From contig CALUJM010000002.1 in the NCBI GenBank assembly GCA_944320975.1, forward strand, positions 1 to 64,000: a DNA stretch of 64,000 nucleotides, given 5' to 3'. A model generated the notes under the pieces. That model was given only the letters and a program-made list of their open reading frames with translations. It made no database searches and had not been told where the DNA came from. Both the position numbers and the translations under genes were made by a program. Positions 41,868-51,654 of the stretch are shown here, one piece after another. How positions within the stretch are numbered: the first letter of the stretch is position 1; each line of letters begins with the position of its first letter. This DNA comes from an uncultured Atopobiaceae bacterium. GTDB lineage: Bacteria > Actinomycetota > Coriobacteriia > Coriobacteriales > Atopobiaceae.

Positions 41868-43694
41868 ATGGCAAGAATGCACGTCATGGAGCAGAGCGAG
41901 TCCCAGGCGATCATGTCGAGCATGCACGAGATGCTCGAGAAGCGCCTCTCGGTGAGCTCGCTCGCTCCGTGCCCCGTCGAGTTCACGGCCTCGTACGTGG
42001 CCATGTGCGCGACGCAAAGCTGCGGCAAGTGCACGCCGTGCAGGAACGGCCTGCGCATGCTGCGCCACCTGTTCAACGACGTCCTGAACAACCGCGCCAC
42101 GATGGAGACGCTCGACCTCATCGAGTCCACCGCCCGCACGGTGTACCTGTCGAGCGACTGCGCGATCGGCTACGAGGCCGGCGAGGTGGCCCTCATGGCC
42201 ATCCGTGGCTTCCGCGACGACTTCGAGCACCACGTGCAGAAGCACGCGTGCGGCTTCGCGCAGCACCAGACCGTGCCGTGCGTCTCCGGCTGCCCGGCCG
42301 GCGTGGACATCCCCGGCTACATCGCGCTCGTCGAGGCCGGCCGCTACACCGAGGCGGTGCGCCTCATCCGCAAGGACAACCCGCTGCCGCTTGTCTGCGG
42401 CCTGGTCTGCGAGCACCCCTGCGAGATGCACTGCCGCCGCGGCATGGTGGACGACCCGATGAACATCCGCGGCCTCAAGCGCTACGCCGTGGAGCACGCG
42501 GGCGACTACAAGCCCATCATCAAGGCCCCCACCAAGAAGCGCGTCGCCGTCATCGGCGGCGGCCCGGCGGGCCTCTCGTGCGCGTACTACCTGACCCTCA
42601 TGGGCCACAGCGTCAAGATCTTCGAGCAGCGCCAGCACCTCGGCGGCATGCTGCGCTACGGCATCCCCAACTACCGCCTGCCGCGCGAGCAGCTCGACTC
42701 CGAGATCCAATGGCTGCTGGACTGCGGCATCGAGGCCGAGTTGAACCACAGCGTCGACGGCGACGAGCTCGCCCGTCTGCGCGAGGAGTATGACGCCGTC
42801 TACCTCGCCATCGGTGCGCACGCGGACAAGAAGCTGGGCCTTCCGGGCGAGGACGCCGAGGGCGTCATGTCCGCCGTCCAGCTCCTGCGCGACATGGGCG
42901 ACGACAACCCGCCCGACTTCACCGGCCTCACGGTCACCGTGGTCGGCGGCGGCAACGTCGCCATGGACGTGGCCCGCACCTCCGTGCGCCTGGGCGCCAA
43001 GAAGGTCATCATCGCCTACCGTCGCCGCGTCGCCGACATGACGGCGCAGGACGAGGAGATCGCCGGCGCCGAGGCCGAGGGCTGCGAGGTCATGGACCTG
43101 CACGCGCCCAAGGAGGTCGTCGTGGACGAGAACGGCCATGTCGCCGGCCTCAAGGTGGAGCCCCAGATCATCGGCGGGCTCAAGCGCGGACGCCCCGCGC
43201 CGCGCCCGGCGGACGGCGGCGACGTCGTGGTCCCGTGCGACCGCGTGATCGTGGCCATCGGCCAGGACATCGACTCCGCCACCTTCGAGGAGCAGGGCGT
43301 CCCCACCAAGTGGGGCCGCATCGTCACCGACTCCGACGGCGCCGTCGCGGGCCAGGAGGGCCTGTTCTCCGGTGGCGACTGCCAGAGCGGCCCGGCCACC
43401 GTCATCCGTGCCATCAACGCGGGCAAGGTCGCCGCGGGCAACATCGACAACTACCTCGGCTACAACCACAAGATCGAGCTCGACGTCGAGCTGCCCCCGG
43501 TGCAGTTCAAGGGCAAGATCAGCTGCGCGCGCTGCGAGATGCGCGAGCGCGAGGCGTCCGATCGCATCAATGACTTTGACATCGTCGAGAACGGCCTCAC
43601 CGACCAGGAGGCGCACCAGGAGGCGTCCCGCTGCCTGCGCTGCGACCACTTCGGCTTCGGTGCGTTCCGCGGGGGGAGGATCGAGCAGTGGTAA
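41868..43694 (+). CDS. NuoF-type iron-sulfur / GltD-like FAD-NAD(P) oxidoreductase
   Basis: A 608-residue protein. Residues 40-110 contain SCGKCTPCRNG, the 4Fe-4S motif from the C-terminus of NuoF/HydB. Next come cysteines CVSGCPAG and CGLVCEHPC as in the GltD N-terminal 4Fe-4S domain, then two Rossmann folds, VAVIGGGPAGLSCAYY (FAD) and VTVVGGGNVAMDVART (NAD(P)H). AAGGAGAGG precedes the ATG. It overlaps the hydrogenase gene by 7 bases and is its likely electron partner, linking H2 with NAD(P)H. Confidence 0.9.
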   Translation: MARMHVMEQSESQAIMSSMHEMLEKRLSVSSLAPCPVEFTASYVAMCATQSCGKCTPCRNGLRMLRHLFNDVLNNRATMETLDLIESTARTVYLSSDCAIGYEAGEVALMAIRGFRDDFEHHVQKHACGFAQHQTVPCVSGCPAGVDIPGYIALVEAGRYTEAVRLIRKDNPLPLVCGLVCEHPCEMHCRRGMVDDPMNIRGLKRYAVEHAGDYKPIIKAPTKKRVAVIGGGPAGLSCAYYLTLMGHSVKIFEQRQHLGGMLRYGIPNYRLPREQLDSEIQWLLDCGIEAELNHSVDGDELARLREEYDAVYLAIGAHADKKLGLPGEDAEGVMSAVQLLRDMGDDNPPDFTGLTVTVVGGGNVAMDVARTSVRLGAKKVIIAYRRRVADMTAQDEEIAGAEAEGCEVMDLHAPKEVVVDENGHVAGLKVEPQIIGGLKRGRPAPRPADGGDVVVPCDRVIVAIGQDIDSATFEEQGVPTKWGRIVTDSDGAVAGQEGLFSGGDCQSGPATVIRAINAGKVAAGNIDNYLGYNHKIELDVELPPVQFKGKISCARCEMREREASDRINDFDIVENGLTDQEAHQEASRCLRCDHFGFGAFRGGRIEQW

Positions 43695-45412
43695 ACCTCA
43701 CTATCGACGGCCGCGCCGTCAGCGTTGCCGAGGGTACGTCCATCCTCGACGCCGCCGCCCAGCTGGGCATCAAGATCCCGACGCTGTGCTACCTCAAGGA
43801 CCTCAACGAGATCGGCGCCTGCCGCGTCTGCGTGGTCGAGGTCGAGGGCATCGACCAGCTCGTCGCCGCGTGCAACAACACGGTGCTCGAGGGCATGGTC
43901 GTGCGCACCAACAGCCCCAAGGTCCGTGTGGCGCGCCGCATGAACATGGAGCTGCTGCTCGCCACGCACGACTCCGAGTGCACGAGCTGCGTGCGCTCCG
44001 GCAACTGCACCCTGCAGACGCTTGCCAACGACCTGGGCATCTCCGACCTGCCCTACGAGAAGCGCCTCATGCACGACCCGTGGGACAAGTCCTTCCCGCT
44101 CATCCGCAACAACGACAAGTGCGTCAACTGCCTGCGCTGCATCCAGGTGTGCGAGAAGATCCAGGGCCTCGGCGTGTGGGACCTCGCCAACCGCGCCACG
44201 CACACGAGCGTGAACGTCCGCGGCGGCCAGGACATCCGCGAGTCCGACTGCACCCTCTGCGGCCAGTGCATCACGCACTGCCCGACGGGCGCGCTGCGCG
44301 AGCGCGACGACACCGGCAAGGTCTTCGACGCGCTGGCCGACCCCGAGAAGGTCGTCGTGGTGCAGATCGCGCCGGCCGTGCGCGCCGCCTGGGGCGAGAG
44401 CCTCGGCCTCGACCGCGCCGACGCCACGGTGGGCCGCCTGGTGGCGGCGCTTCGCCGCATGGGCGTGGACTACGTCTTCGACACGAACTTCTCGGCCGAC
44501 CTCACCATCATGGAGGAGGGCACCGAGCTGCTGCACAAGCTCGCGCACCGCGAGGAGAACACCTTCCCGATGTTCACCTCCTGCTGCCCGGGCTGGGTGC
44601 GCTACGTCAAGGCCGTGCGCCCCGAGCTCACCGACCAGCTCTCCACCTCCAAGTCGCCGGGCCAGATGTTCGGCGCCATCACCAAGAGCTACTTCGCCGA
44701 GCTCAAGGGCATCGACCCCAAGAACATCTTCTGCGTTGAGATCATGCCGTGCGTGGCCAAGAAGCACGAGGTCGCCATCCCCGTCATGAACGACGCCTGC
44801 GGCGACCCCGACGTCGACGTCTCGCTCACCACGCGCGAGGTCGACCGCATGATCCGCGCCGAGCACATCGACGCCACCACCCTGCCCGAGGAGAAGTTCG
44901 ACGACCCGCTGGGCACCTCCACGGGCGCCGGCGTCATCTTCGGCGCCACCGGCGGCGTCATGGAGGCCGCGCTGCGCACCGCCTACCACGTGGTCACCGG
45001 CGAGACCCCGCAGCCCGACGCCTTCTCCGAGATCCGCGGCCTGGACGGCTGGAAGGAGGCCACGTTCGACCTGGCGGGCACCCCGGTGCGCGTCGCGGTG
45101 GTCCACGGCCTCGCCAACACGGCCTTCCTGCTCGACGCCATCGCCGAGGGTGCGGTCGAGTACGACTTCGTCGAGGTCATGGCCTGCCCGGGCGGCTGCG
45201 CGGGCGGCGGCGGACAGCCCATCCACGACGGCGAGGAGCTCGCGAGCGTCCGCGGCGACGTCCTCTGGGGCCTCGACCGCAAGTCCAAGCTGCGCAACTC
45301 CTACGAGAACCCTGCCATCCAGGCGCTCTATCGCGACTACCTGGGCGAGCCGCTCTCCGAGCGCGCCGAGGAGCTTCTCCACACCGACCACCACGCCTGG
45401 TCGATCCACTAA
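43688..45412 (+). CDS. [FeFe]-hydrogenase large subunit
   Basis: A 574-residue enzyme. The N-terminal 2Fe-2S ferredoxin domain (CYLKDLNEIGACRVC) is followed by a His-Cys3 cluster region, two 4Fe-4S clusters (CVNCLRCIQVC and CTLCGQCITHCPTG) and the H-cluster domain with motifs TSCCPGW (around residue 297), MPCVAKKHE (around residue 353) and ACPGGCAGGGGQP (around residue 498). All three H-cluster motifs are complete. Pairing with a GltD-like partner resembles HydDB group A2, described as glutamate-synthase-linked; direction and carrier are not established. The start is GTG. Maturases HydE/F/G are not in the window. Confidence 0.95.
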   Translation: MVNLTIDGRAVSVAEGTSILDAAAQLGIKIPTLCYLKDLNEIGACRVCVVEVEGIDQLVAACNNTVLEGMVVRTNSPKVRVARRMNMELLLATHDSECTSCVRSGNCTLQTLANDLGISDLPYEKRLMHDPWDKSFPLIRNNDKCVNCLRCIQVCEKIQGLGVWDLANRATHTSVNVRGGQDIRESDCTLCGQCITHCPTGALRERDDTGKVFDALADPEKVVVVQIAPAVRAAWGESLGLDRADATVGRLVAALRRMGVDYVFDTNFSADLTIMEEGTELLHKLAHREENTFPMFTSCCPGWVRYVKAVRPELTDQLSTSKSPGQMFGAITKSYFAELKGIDPKNIFCVEIMPCVAKKHEVAIPVMNDACGDPDVDVSLTTREVDRMIRAEHIDATTLPEEKFDDPLGTSTGAGVIFGATGGVMEAALRTAYHVVTGETPQPDAFSEIRGLDGWKEATFDLAGTPVRVAVVHGLANTAFLLDAIAEGAVEYDFVEVMACPGGCAGGGGQPIHDGEELASVRGDVLWGLDRKSKLRNSYENPAIQALYRDYLGEPLSERAEELLHTDHHAWSIH

Positions 45413-45440
45413 TTCAAAAGGGGGCAGACCCCTTTTGAAT
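45412..45440. repeat. Type I palindrome
   Basis: ATTCAAAAGGGG and CCCCTTTTGAAT, 12-base perfect arms around GCAGA, beginning on the last base of the hydrogenase stop codon. A related sequence, CTCAAAAGGGGTAGACTACC, occurs upstream of htpG. Confidence 0.85.
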
Positions 45441-45444
45441 CACG

Positions 45445-45483
45445 GGGCCCGGACCGTCTACCCCCACGGTCCGGGCCCGCTTT
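45445..45483 (+). terminator. Rho-independent terminator after the hydrogenase operon
   Basis: GGGCCCGGACCGT and ACGGTCCGGGCCC form a 13-base perfect stem with loop CTACCCCC, followed by GCTTTCATT. Confidence 0.85.
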
Positions 45484-45583
45484 CATTCTTCTCGGCTCAC
45501 TGCTGCTACGTCCTTGAAACGGGATGCGATTCACGCGCCGCTCGGCATACAATCATGGGCACAACGCTACGTGAGGAGTCCGC

Positions 45584-47653
45584 ATGCATCTCTCAGACGC
45601 CCAGGCCAGCCGTTTCTACGACCTCCTCGACTCCCTGACGGTCTACGCCAATGCGGCGTTCGGCGTCACGGATCGTACCAGGCTGCTCGGTCCCGACGGC
45701 AGGTTCAACCCGCAGGAGCGCGTCGCGGTCCACGAGAAGATCTGGGCGGACCCCACGATCATCGACGACTACATCGGGGACAACCCGCTCGGCCTGCCGC
45801 CGCGCGAGCTCGCCCAGATGCATCGCTGGAAGCAGCGCGTCACAGGCCCCCTGCCGCTGATCGGCTTTGACGACGAGAACCGCGCGCTCTTCCTCCTGGG
45901 CGAGAGACGCGTGGCAGTCCAGGGCATCACGCAGGACATCACCGAGGTCATCGTCGAGCAGCCGCCGATATTCATCCACATGACGCTCCTGCCGTTTGAT
46001 GACGTCATCGTCTATGACTCGCTCGCGCAGCCGCTTCCGGTCGAGCTGGGGCCTGGATGGCGCGCCATGCTGGAAGGAGAGGCCAAGGAGGCGACGTCGC
46101 GCCCAATCGTCGAGCGCGCGGACGAGTTCTTCGAGCTCGCAAAGCGGGTCAACTCCGAGCGCGAGCAGGAGGACTGGGACCGCTTCCAGCGCCAGATGGA
46201 ACGCGAGCGCTGGGAGCTCGAGGGAAGCGAGCCCGCGGTCCCCGGCGTGCACAAGGGCGCGCTCGCCGGCCTCTCCGAGGAAGAGCGCGACGCAGCCATC
46301 GGGCGCGGTCTCGCCGACGCGATGGCCGAGAAGTACGGCAAGCCCCCGGCTCCCGATGCGGTGAGGGCCCTCAAGGAGCGCGCCGCGCGCATGGAGCCGA
46401 CGCACTCGTTCGAGGAGTCGCTCATGGCGGACAACAAGTCCGTGCTCGAGCGCGATGCCCAGGAGTTTGGCATCAGGGGGTTCACCAAGATGCGCAAGGC
46501 GGAGCTGGCGCACGTCGTGGCCCAGGCCTATCTCGAGCGGACCGATGGGGTTCGGTCTCTTCTGATCAACTGCGGCGACGGCGAATTCGAGACGATGCTC
46601 GCCCTGCTCAAGGCAGAGAACGGGCAGATCGCGTTTGACGAGAAGGACGCGGGACAGCACCTCGACCTCATGTTCCTTCCCCCGGCGACGAGGCTGTTCT
46701 GGCACAAGGGGACCTTCACTGCGGTCGTCCCCGACGAGGTGCGCGAGGCGTTTCGCGACGTCGACCTGGATGAGGTTCGGACGCAGCGCGAGCAGGCGCT
46801 GAGAATCGAGCTTCTCGCCGAGGCGCTGACGGAGCTCTGCGGCATCGTGGGTATGGACGATCTCGCGGCGCAGTACGAGCGCATCTACTCCGAGTCAGTC
46901 AGCCGCGAGCAGCTGCTCGTTGCGCTCTTTGATGCCATCGGCCGCGAGGGGGACTTCCCGCCCTTCGAGGTGTGGACGAAAGACCCAACGGGTGACGCGT
47001 GCTACGTCATCCATCCCAGCATGGGTGACTCCGCGCTGCTCAACGACGTGATGCTGGACATGCGCGATGAGCTCGAGGGCAGCCTGAAGGGCGCGACCTA
47101 CGAAAAGCTCAGAGCCGAGATGAACGGGCGTCTCTCGGACTTGCGCGAGCAACGCGACCTCATGCTGACGGACCTTATCAGGGCCCACGAGCAGAAGGCG
47201 TCCTACGGCATCTACCCGATTGAGCGCCCCGTCGTCGAGGCGGGCGTCTACGGTTGGAAGCTCCACATCCCCGCCGTCGTGAACCTGCGCAACTGGCTCG
47301 ACGCGCACGTTCCGGATGACGAGGACGACCTCTTCTATGCGGATGACATCATCAATCGCCTGCTTGACGCCCAGATGGGAAGCTCGCGTCCCACGGATAT
47401 GATCGACGAGGCGAGCGAGCTGGGCATCTTCGAGACGTCCGAGGACGTGGAGGGTGCGGTCGGGCGCGTGATGGCGCTCGTGAACGCGTTGCCTGACTGG
47501 TGGAACAACGGCTGGCCGCCCGACGAGCTGCACGAGAGGGCCACCGGACGCAAGGTGTTCCGCAACCCCGATGGCACGCCGATGAAGGTGGGTCGCAACG
47601 ACCCCTGCCCGTGCGGAAGCGGCAAGAAGTACAAGAGATGCTGCGGGCGGTGA
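45584..47653 (+). CDS. SEC-C motif protein with Rho-N-like segment
   Basis: A 689-residue protein ending in a SEC-C zinc-binding motif ([18 protein letters not shown]), as found at the end of SecA. A short helix-extended-helix stretch, [20 protein letters not shown] (around residues 297-316), resembles the N-terminal RNA-binding segment of Rho. The rest is largely helical with no enzyme motif I recognise. SEC-C often recruits proteins to SecB or ribosomes. Large SEC-C proteins of this kind are frequent accessory genes in gut actinobacteria and Firmicutes; the role is unknown. GTGAGGAG precedes the ATG. Confidence 0.75.
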   Translation: MHLSDAQASRFYDLLDSLTVYANAAFGVTDRTRLLGPDGRFNPQERVAVHEKIWADPTIIDDYIGDNPLGLPPRELAQMHRWKQRVTGPLPLIGFDDENRALFLLGERRVAVQGITQDITEVIVEQPPIFIHMTLLPFDDVIVYDSLAQPLPVELGPGWRAMLEGEAKEATSRPIVERADEFFELAKRVNSEREQEDWDRFQRQMERERWELEGSEPAVPGVHKGALAGLSEEERDAAIGRGLADAMAEKYGKPPAPDAVRALKERAARMEPTHSFEESLMADNKSVLERDAQEFGIRGFTKMRKAELAHVVAQAYLERTDGVRSLLINCGDGEFETMLALLKAENGQIAFDEKDAGQHLDLMFLPPATRLFWHKGTFTAVVPDEVREAFRDVDLDEVRTQREQALRIELLAEALTELCGIVGMDDLAAQYERIYSESVSREQLLVALFDAIGREGDFPPFEVWTKDPTGDACYVIHPSMGDSALLNDVMLDMRDELEGSLKGATYEKLRAEMNGRLSDLREQRDLMLTDLIRAHEQKASYGIYPIERPVVEAGVYGWKLHIPAVVNLRNWLDAHVPDDEDDLFYADDIINRLLDAQMGSSRPTDMIDEASELGIFETSEDVEGAVGRVMALVNALPDWWNNGWPPDELHERATGRKVFRNPDGTPMKVGRNDPCPCGSGKKYKRCCGR

Positions 47654-47768
47654 GCGGACAGGGCTCAGGTTTTTTTGAGGTATTCTCACCTCGCCTTTCA
47701 TCTGGAGATGCTCTCAATAACAACCAAAAAGAGATGTGATACTCTCTCAATAGAGACCTTATAGAATT

Positions 47769-48450
47769 ATGAGAGGCTGTCACTTGGACTTTTCCGGATA
47801 CGAACTCAGCGGGCGATACTATGCGGGAAGTGAGCGTAAGGTGGGCATCAGGACCCCTGATGGGACGTGCTACATGCTCAAGTTTCGCAAGGCTACCGAA
47901 TTCGGCAGGCGCTTTAACCATGTATCCGAATATCTTGGGTCGCACATCTTCTCCCTTGCGGGCATGAGTTCCCAGGATACCTATCTCGGCACCTATCAGG
48001 GCGAGCCGGTCGTGGCATGTCGAGACTTCAATACCCCCACCACTCAGTTTGTTCCCTTCAACGAGGTTGGGGAAAGCACTCTCGAAGAGGACAAGGAGTC
48101 GTATCAGTACGAATATGCTGACATCATGCGCATGCTGCGCGACAACTCCAAGCTCACCAATGTGAACGAGACCATTTCTGCGTTCTGGCGCATGTATGTG
48201 ATTGATGCCCTTCTCGGTAACTTCGATCGCCATGGGGCCAATTGGGGATTTCTCAAGAGTGACAGTGGCTATTCGCTCGCCCCAGTCTTTGATAACGGCT
48301 CTTGCCTTTGACATGGGCGCTGCCCACGACCTTGTGTCAGAAGTTCCATTTACCAGCTCAGTCCATAAGGACTTTTATCACAGGATTCTCGATTTGAGAT
48401 ATCGACTCATACTCAGGAGCGCCTATGAACGACTGGGAGGTATGTCATGA
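47769..48450 (+). pseudogene. Truncated HipA/CtkA-like serine/threonine kinase
   Basis: The first 180 codons (47769-48311) encode an N-terminal lobe with YMLKF (ATP Lys), the catalytic segment LLGNFDRHGANWGF and the metal-binding VFDNGSC, after which a stop appears. In the next frame (around 48312-48450) the sequence SSVHKDFYHRILDLRYRLI then LRSAYERLGG matches the C-terminal helices of CtkA-type kinases. About 100 residues between these parts are missing, so this looks like an internal deletion with a frameshift. The gene is AT-richer than its surroundings. Its end overlaps the HTH gene by ATGA. Confidence 0.75.
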
Positions 48451-49253
48451 GAAGCAAGGCGACCGAGGGGGTCATCTGCGTTCGCGACAGCGAGACGCTT
48501 GTGGAGTATCACATTGCATTCATCACGTACACCGTCTGGGAAGATGGCGAGTTCTGCTATGAGATAGAGCCCATCTACGAGGTCATCGAGCTTTTGGGCC
48601 CACCGCTATTCAGAGGTATTCCGGGCATCAATCTTGATTTGCGTGAGCGCGTATACATTCGACGAAATCGAACTCCGGTCTTTGTGAGTGAACGGGCCCC
48701 CTCTGAGAATCGTGAGGACGTGAGGCAGCTGCTGGACGCAGAGGACATGGAGTATCTCAACAAGTTGGAGTGGCTCATCAGGACAAATACCCGTTATCCG
48801 GGGGATTCGCTCTACGTGCGGAGGAGAGACAGGCATGAAGAGCGCCATGAGCTTGACCTTCGCCGCGGCTGCATCCCCGGCGTGCGTGGCGCCGACTCCG
48901 TGCGTATGCTTCTTGAAGCTCTTGGAAGGGGCGAGGTAATCCGGGGCGCTCAGTTCGCAATCGACGAGAATAACAGACGAGATATTCACGCCCTGCTTCG
49001 CGAGCTTTACCTTAAGGAGAAGACCTATATTGATCTAAGGCGCAGCGAAGGAGTTGCGCGAGCAGCCCGACAGGGGAAGTATCGCGGCCGCAAGCGCAAG
49101 AGCGTCGATGATATCAAGCTTCGCGATGTGTGCGAGCGACATCATCGAGGCGAGCTGACTGCTCGCCAGGCCGCAACAACCCTAGGCTTGAGCGTGCAAA
49201 CTTTCTATCGAAGGTACCGGGAGTTTCGGGAAGGCGAGGCGAGCTCATCCTAG
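48447..49253 (+). CDS. Kinase-partner protein with resolvase-type HTH
   Basis: A 268-residue protein. The first 190 residues are of unknown fold (ETLVEYHIAFITYTVWEDGE). The C-terminal 75 residues look like the DNA-binding end of serine recombinases: RRSEGVARAARQGKYRGRKR, then LTARQAATTLGLSVQTFYRR. The catalytic recombinase domain is absent, so it is a DNA-binding protein, not a recombinase. It follows the kinase with an ATGA overlap and GGGAGG upstream, like the DNA-binding partner of a HipA-type toxin-antitoxin pair (inference). Lower G+C supports joint acquisition. Confidence 0.7.
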   Translation: MRSKATEGVICVRDSETLVEYHIAFITYTVWEDGEFCYEIEPIYEVIELLGPPLFRGIPGINLDLRERVYIRRNRTPVFVSERAPSENREDVRQLLDAEDMEYLNKLEWLIRTNTRYPGDSLYVRRRDRHEERHELDLRRGCIPGVRGADSVRMLLEALGRGEVIRGAQFAIDENNRRDIHALLRELYLKEKTYIDLRRSEGVARAARQGKYRGRKRKSVDDIKLRDVCERHHRGELTARQAATTLGLSVQTFYRRYREFREGEASSS

Positions 49254-49262
49254 GGGTGCGAC

Positions 49263-51644
49263 CTAGGCGCAATCGAGGCGCGCTCGGCCCCACTCGGCAA
49301 CGCGCTCCTTCATGCCGGCGACGTCGAGCACGCCCTCGGCAAAGCCCTTGCGGATGAGGCATTCGGGCACGAGCTCGTCGTACTTCTCGAAATAAGGGAT
49401 CTCGGCGGGATAGAGGAGCTCGTTGGGGTCTTCGAGGCGCTCCGCGGCGTCGCACACCACCGAGAAGAACGCGCGCTCGTCCTCCCTCATGACGAAGGTC
49501 ATGAAGTACGGGCGCGACGAGTTGACGCCCTTGATGCCGAGCTCGCCCGCGCACTTGATCTTGATGAGGCGCTCGAGGGCGAGAAACGCGTAGCTCCCGA
49601 GCCAGGGCAGCAGGCAGTACATGGTCTGCTTCTTGTCGTTCTCGCCGAGGCAGACGAGCGGTCCGTCGGTGAGGCGCGAGCCCTGCGCCACGTGGCGCGC
49701 CTGGCGAAGCCGCGCCCGTGCGTGGTCCATGAGATAGGGGTAGGCGGCGTGCTCCTCCAGGACGCGGCGCATGCGCTCGAGGACGTGCGTGCTGATGTCC
49801 CCCGCGACGTCGCCGAAGTAGGCGGGGACCTTACCCTTGACCTGCGTGACGTAGAGCAGGTGGCGCTCGTGGTCCACCTCGTCGACGATCCATACGTGAC
49901 CCGCGATGGCGACCTTCTCGCCGGGCGGGGGCGGGGCGCACAGCGTGCCGATCTCGGTGGAGTCGCAGCGCACGGTGTACTCAACGTTCTCCTGGAAGAC
50001 GGCGTAGAACTTGTAGGAGCTCGTCACGCGCTCGCCCGCGAGGCCCACGATGAGGCCGCCCCCCTCGGTCTGCTCGATGAAGTCGTTTCTCAGAAGGTGG
50101 CGCAGGAGCTCGCGGAAGTCGTCGGCGCTCACGCGGTGGAAGTAGGTGAGCGTGAGCACGCGGCTCGCGAGCTGCGCGGGGGAGAGCTCCCCTTCGGAGG
50201 CGAGAACCGCGAGCGTCTGGTGGCAGAGCAGGCTGTAAGGAAGGCGATCGAGGCGCGGCGGCTCCACCCAGCGCTCCTCGCGATAGAGCTGGACGAGGGC
50301 TATGCCCTGCAGCAGCTTCCAAGGCACGGTCTCCGGCAGCAGCGTGCGCGGCTCGGGCTGGTCCTCGCGCATGACGAACCACATCTCGGGCGGGCGCTCG
50401 CGCCGCCCCGTGCGCCCCATGCGCTGCAGGAAGCTCGAGACCGTGAACGGCGCATCGATCTGGAACGCCCGCTCAAGCCGACCGACGTCGATGCCCAGCT
50501 CGAGCGTGGCCGTTGCCACGATGGAGAGGTCCGACGCCTCGTCGCGCATCCGCTCTTCCGCGCTCTCGCGGATGGCCGCCGACAGGTTGCCATGGTGGAT
50601 GAGGAACCGGTCCTCCTCCCCATTGAACTCACAGTACGCGCGCAGCGTCGTGCAGACTTCCTCTGCCTCCTCCCTCGAGTTCGAGAAGATCAGGCACTTA
50701 TGCCCCCGCGTATGCTCGAAGATGTAGCCGATGCCGGGATCGGCGTTGGCGGGCGCGACGTCCGTGGGGGCCTCTTGTGGCCGAGGCTGTATCTCCGTGC
50801 TCAGACAGTCCTCGCTGCGCTGCGGAACTGCGCGCGGAGATACAGCCTCGGCCACAAGAGGCCCAAAGGCGGGCTCCACTGCAACGACGTCGGCCTCAAG
50901 GCTATTGCCGGAGGAATATATGCTGCCCTCGTCTGCCTGGGGCCCGGTGGTGTAGAAGTGCTCCATCGAGATGCGCCAGGTGCGCGGGGGCTCCTCCACG
51001 CGGGGTATCACGGTGGCGCGCCCGGTGCCGGCGGCGAGGAAAGCACCCACTGCTTCGGGGTCGCCGATGGTCGCAGAGAGGCCGATGCGCCGCGGCTGCA
51101 CGCCCGCGAGGCGCGCCAGCCGCTCGATGAGGCACAGGCACTGGCCGCCGCGGTCCTGCCGCAGCAGGGCGTGAACCTCGTCTATCACGATGTAGCGCAG
51201 GTCGCAGAAGAGCTTGGAGACGGCGGCGTGGCGGCGCATGAGCAGCGCCTCGAGCGACTCCGGCGTGATCTGCAGGATGCCGGACGGACGCTTCATGAGC
51301 TTGGCCTTGTGCGAGGACGAGACGTCTCCGTGCCAGTGCCACACGTTGATGCCGGCCTCCTCGCAGAGGTCCGTGAGGCGGTAGAACTGGTCGTTGATGA
51401 GGGCCTTGGTGGGACCTATGTAGAGCGCCCCCACCGAGGCGGGCGGCCTCTCCCAGAACTCCGTGAGGATGGGGAAGAAGGCGGCCTCGGTCTTACCGGA
51501 GGCGGTGGAGGCGCACAGCAGGACGTGGTCGTCCGTGTCGAAGATGGCCTCGCCGGCCGCCACCTGGATGCCGCGCAGGCTCTCCCACTCGTGCGCGTAG
51601 ATGAAGTCCTGCACGAACGGCGCATATCGGTCGAAGACGCCCAT
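49263..51644 (-). CDS. Lhr-like DEAD/DEAH-box helicase
   Basis: A 793-residue superfamily 2 helicase: Walker A ASTASGKT (around residue 45), DEVH, SATIGD, TATLELGIDVGR and QRMGRTGRR, then a winged-helix and long C-terminal part as in Lhr-type proteins. It is the third gene of the TerB_N/DUF2791 operon, 10 bases after the ATPase. Residues of about 261-293, between the two RecA domains, are encoded by a 97-base palindrome of type D (50768-50864) that keeps the frame open, adding the peptide AEAVSPRAVPQRSEDCL. The rest of the protein looks intact, so the insertion probably sits in a permissive loop. Confidence 0.88.
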   Translation of the reverse strand: MGVFDRYAPFVQDFIYAHEWESLRGIQVAAGEAIFDTDDHVLLCASTASGKTEAAFFPILTEFWERPPASVGALYIGPTKALINDQFYRLTDLCEEAGINVWHWHGDVSSSHKAKLMKRPSGILQITPESLEALLMRRHAAVSKLFCDLRYIVIDEVHALLRQDRGGQCLCLIERLARLAGVQPRRIGLSATIGDPEAVGAFLAAGTGRATVIPRVEEPPRTWRISMEHFYTTGPQADEGSIYSSGNSLEADVVAVEPAFGPLVAEAVSPRAVPQRSEDCLSTEIQPRPQEAPTDVAPANADPGIGYIFEHTRGHKCLIFSNSREEAEEVCTTLRAYCEFNGEEDRFLIHHGNLSAAIRESAEERMRDEASDLSIVATATLELGIDVGRLERAFQIDAPFTVSSFLQRMGRTGRRERPPEMWFVMREDQPEPRTLLPETVPWKLLQGIALVQLYREERWVEPPRLDRLPYSLLCHQTLAVLASEGELSPAQLASRVLTLTYFHRVSADDFRELLRHLLRNDFIEQTEGGGLIVGLAGERVTSSYKFYAVFQENVEYTVRCDSTEIGTLCAPPPPGEKVAIAGHVWIVDEVDHERHLLYVTQVKGKVPAYFGDVAGDISTHVLERMRRVLEEHAAYPYLMDHARARLRQARHVAQGSRLTDGPLVCLGENDKKQTMYCLLPWLGSYAFLALERLIKIKCAGELGIKGVNSSRPYFMTFVMREDERAFFSVVCDAAERLEDPNELLYPAEIPYFEKYDELVPECLIRKGFAEGVLDVAGMKERVAEWGRARLDCA
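50768..50864. repeat. Type D palindrome, copy 3, inside a coding sequence
   Basis: 30-base exact arms (50768-50797 and 50835-50864, starting GGGCCTCTTGTGGCCGAGGC) enclose a 37-base core, TGCTCAGACAGTCCTC to GCGGAACTGCGCG. The core is shared with the copies at 22437 and 22550; the arms are not. Confidence 0.95.
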
Positions 51645-51654
51645 GTCCTGCGCC

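Noticed and set aside
48447..49253. A serine recombinase gene
   Set aside because: Only the C-terminal DNA-binding end is resolvase-like; the catalytic Ser-containing N-terminal domain is missing.
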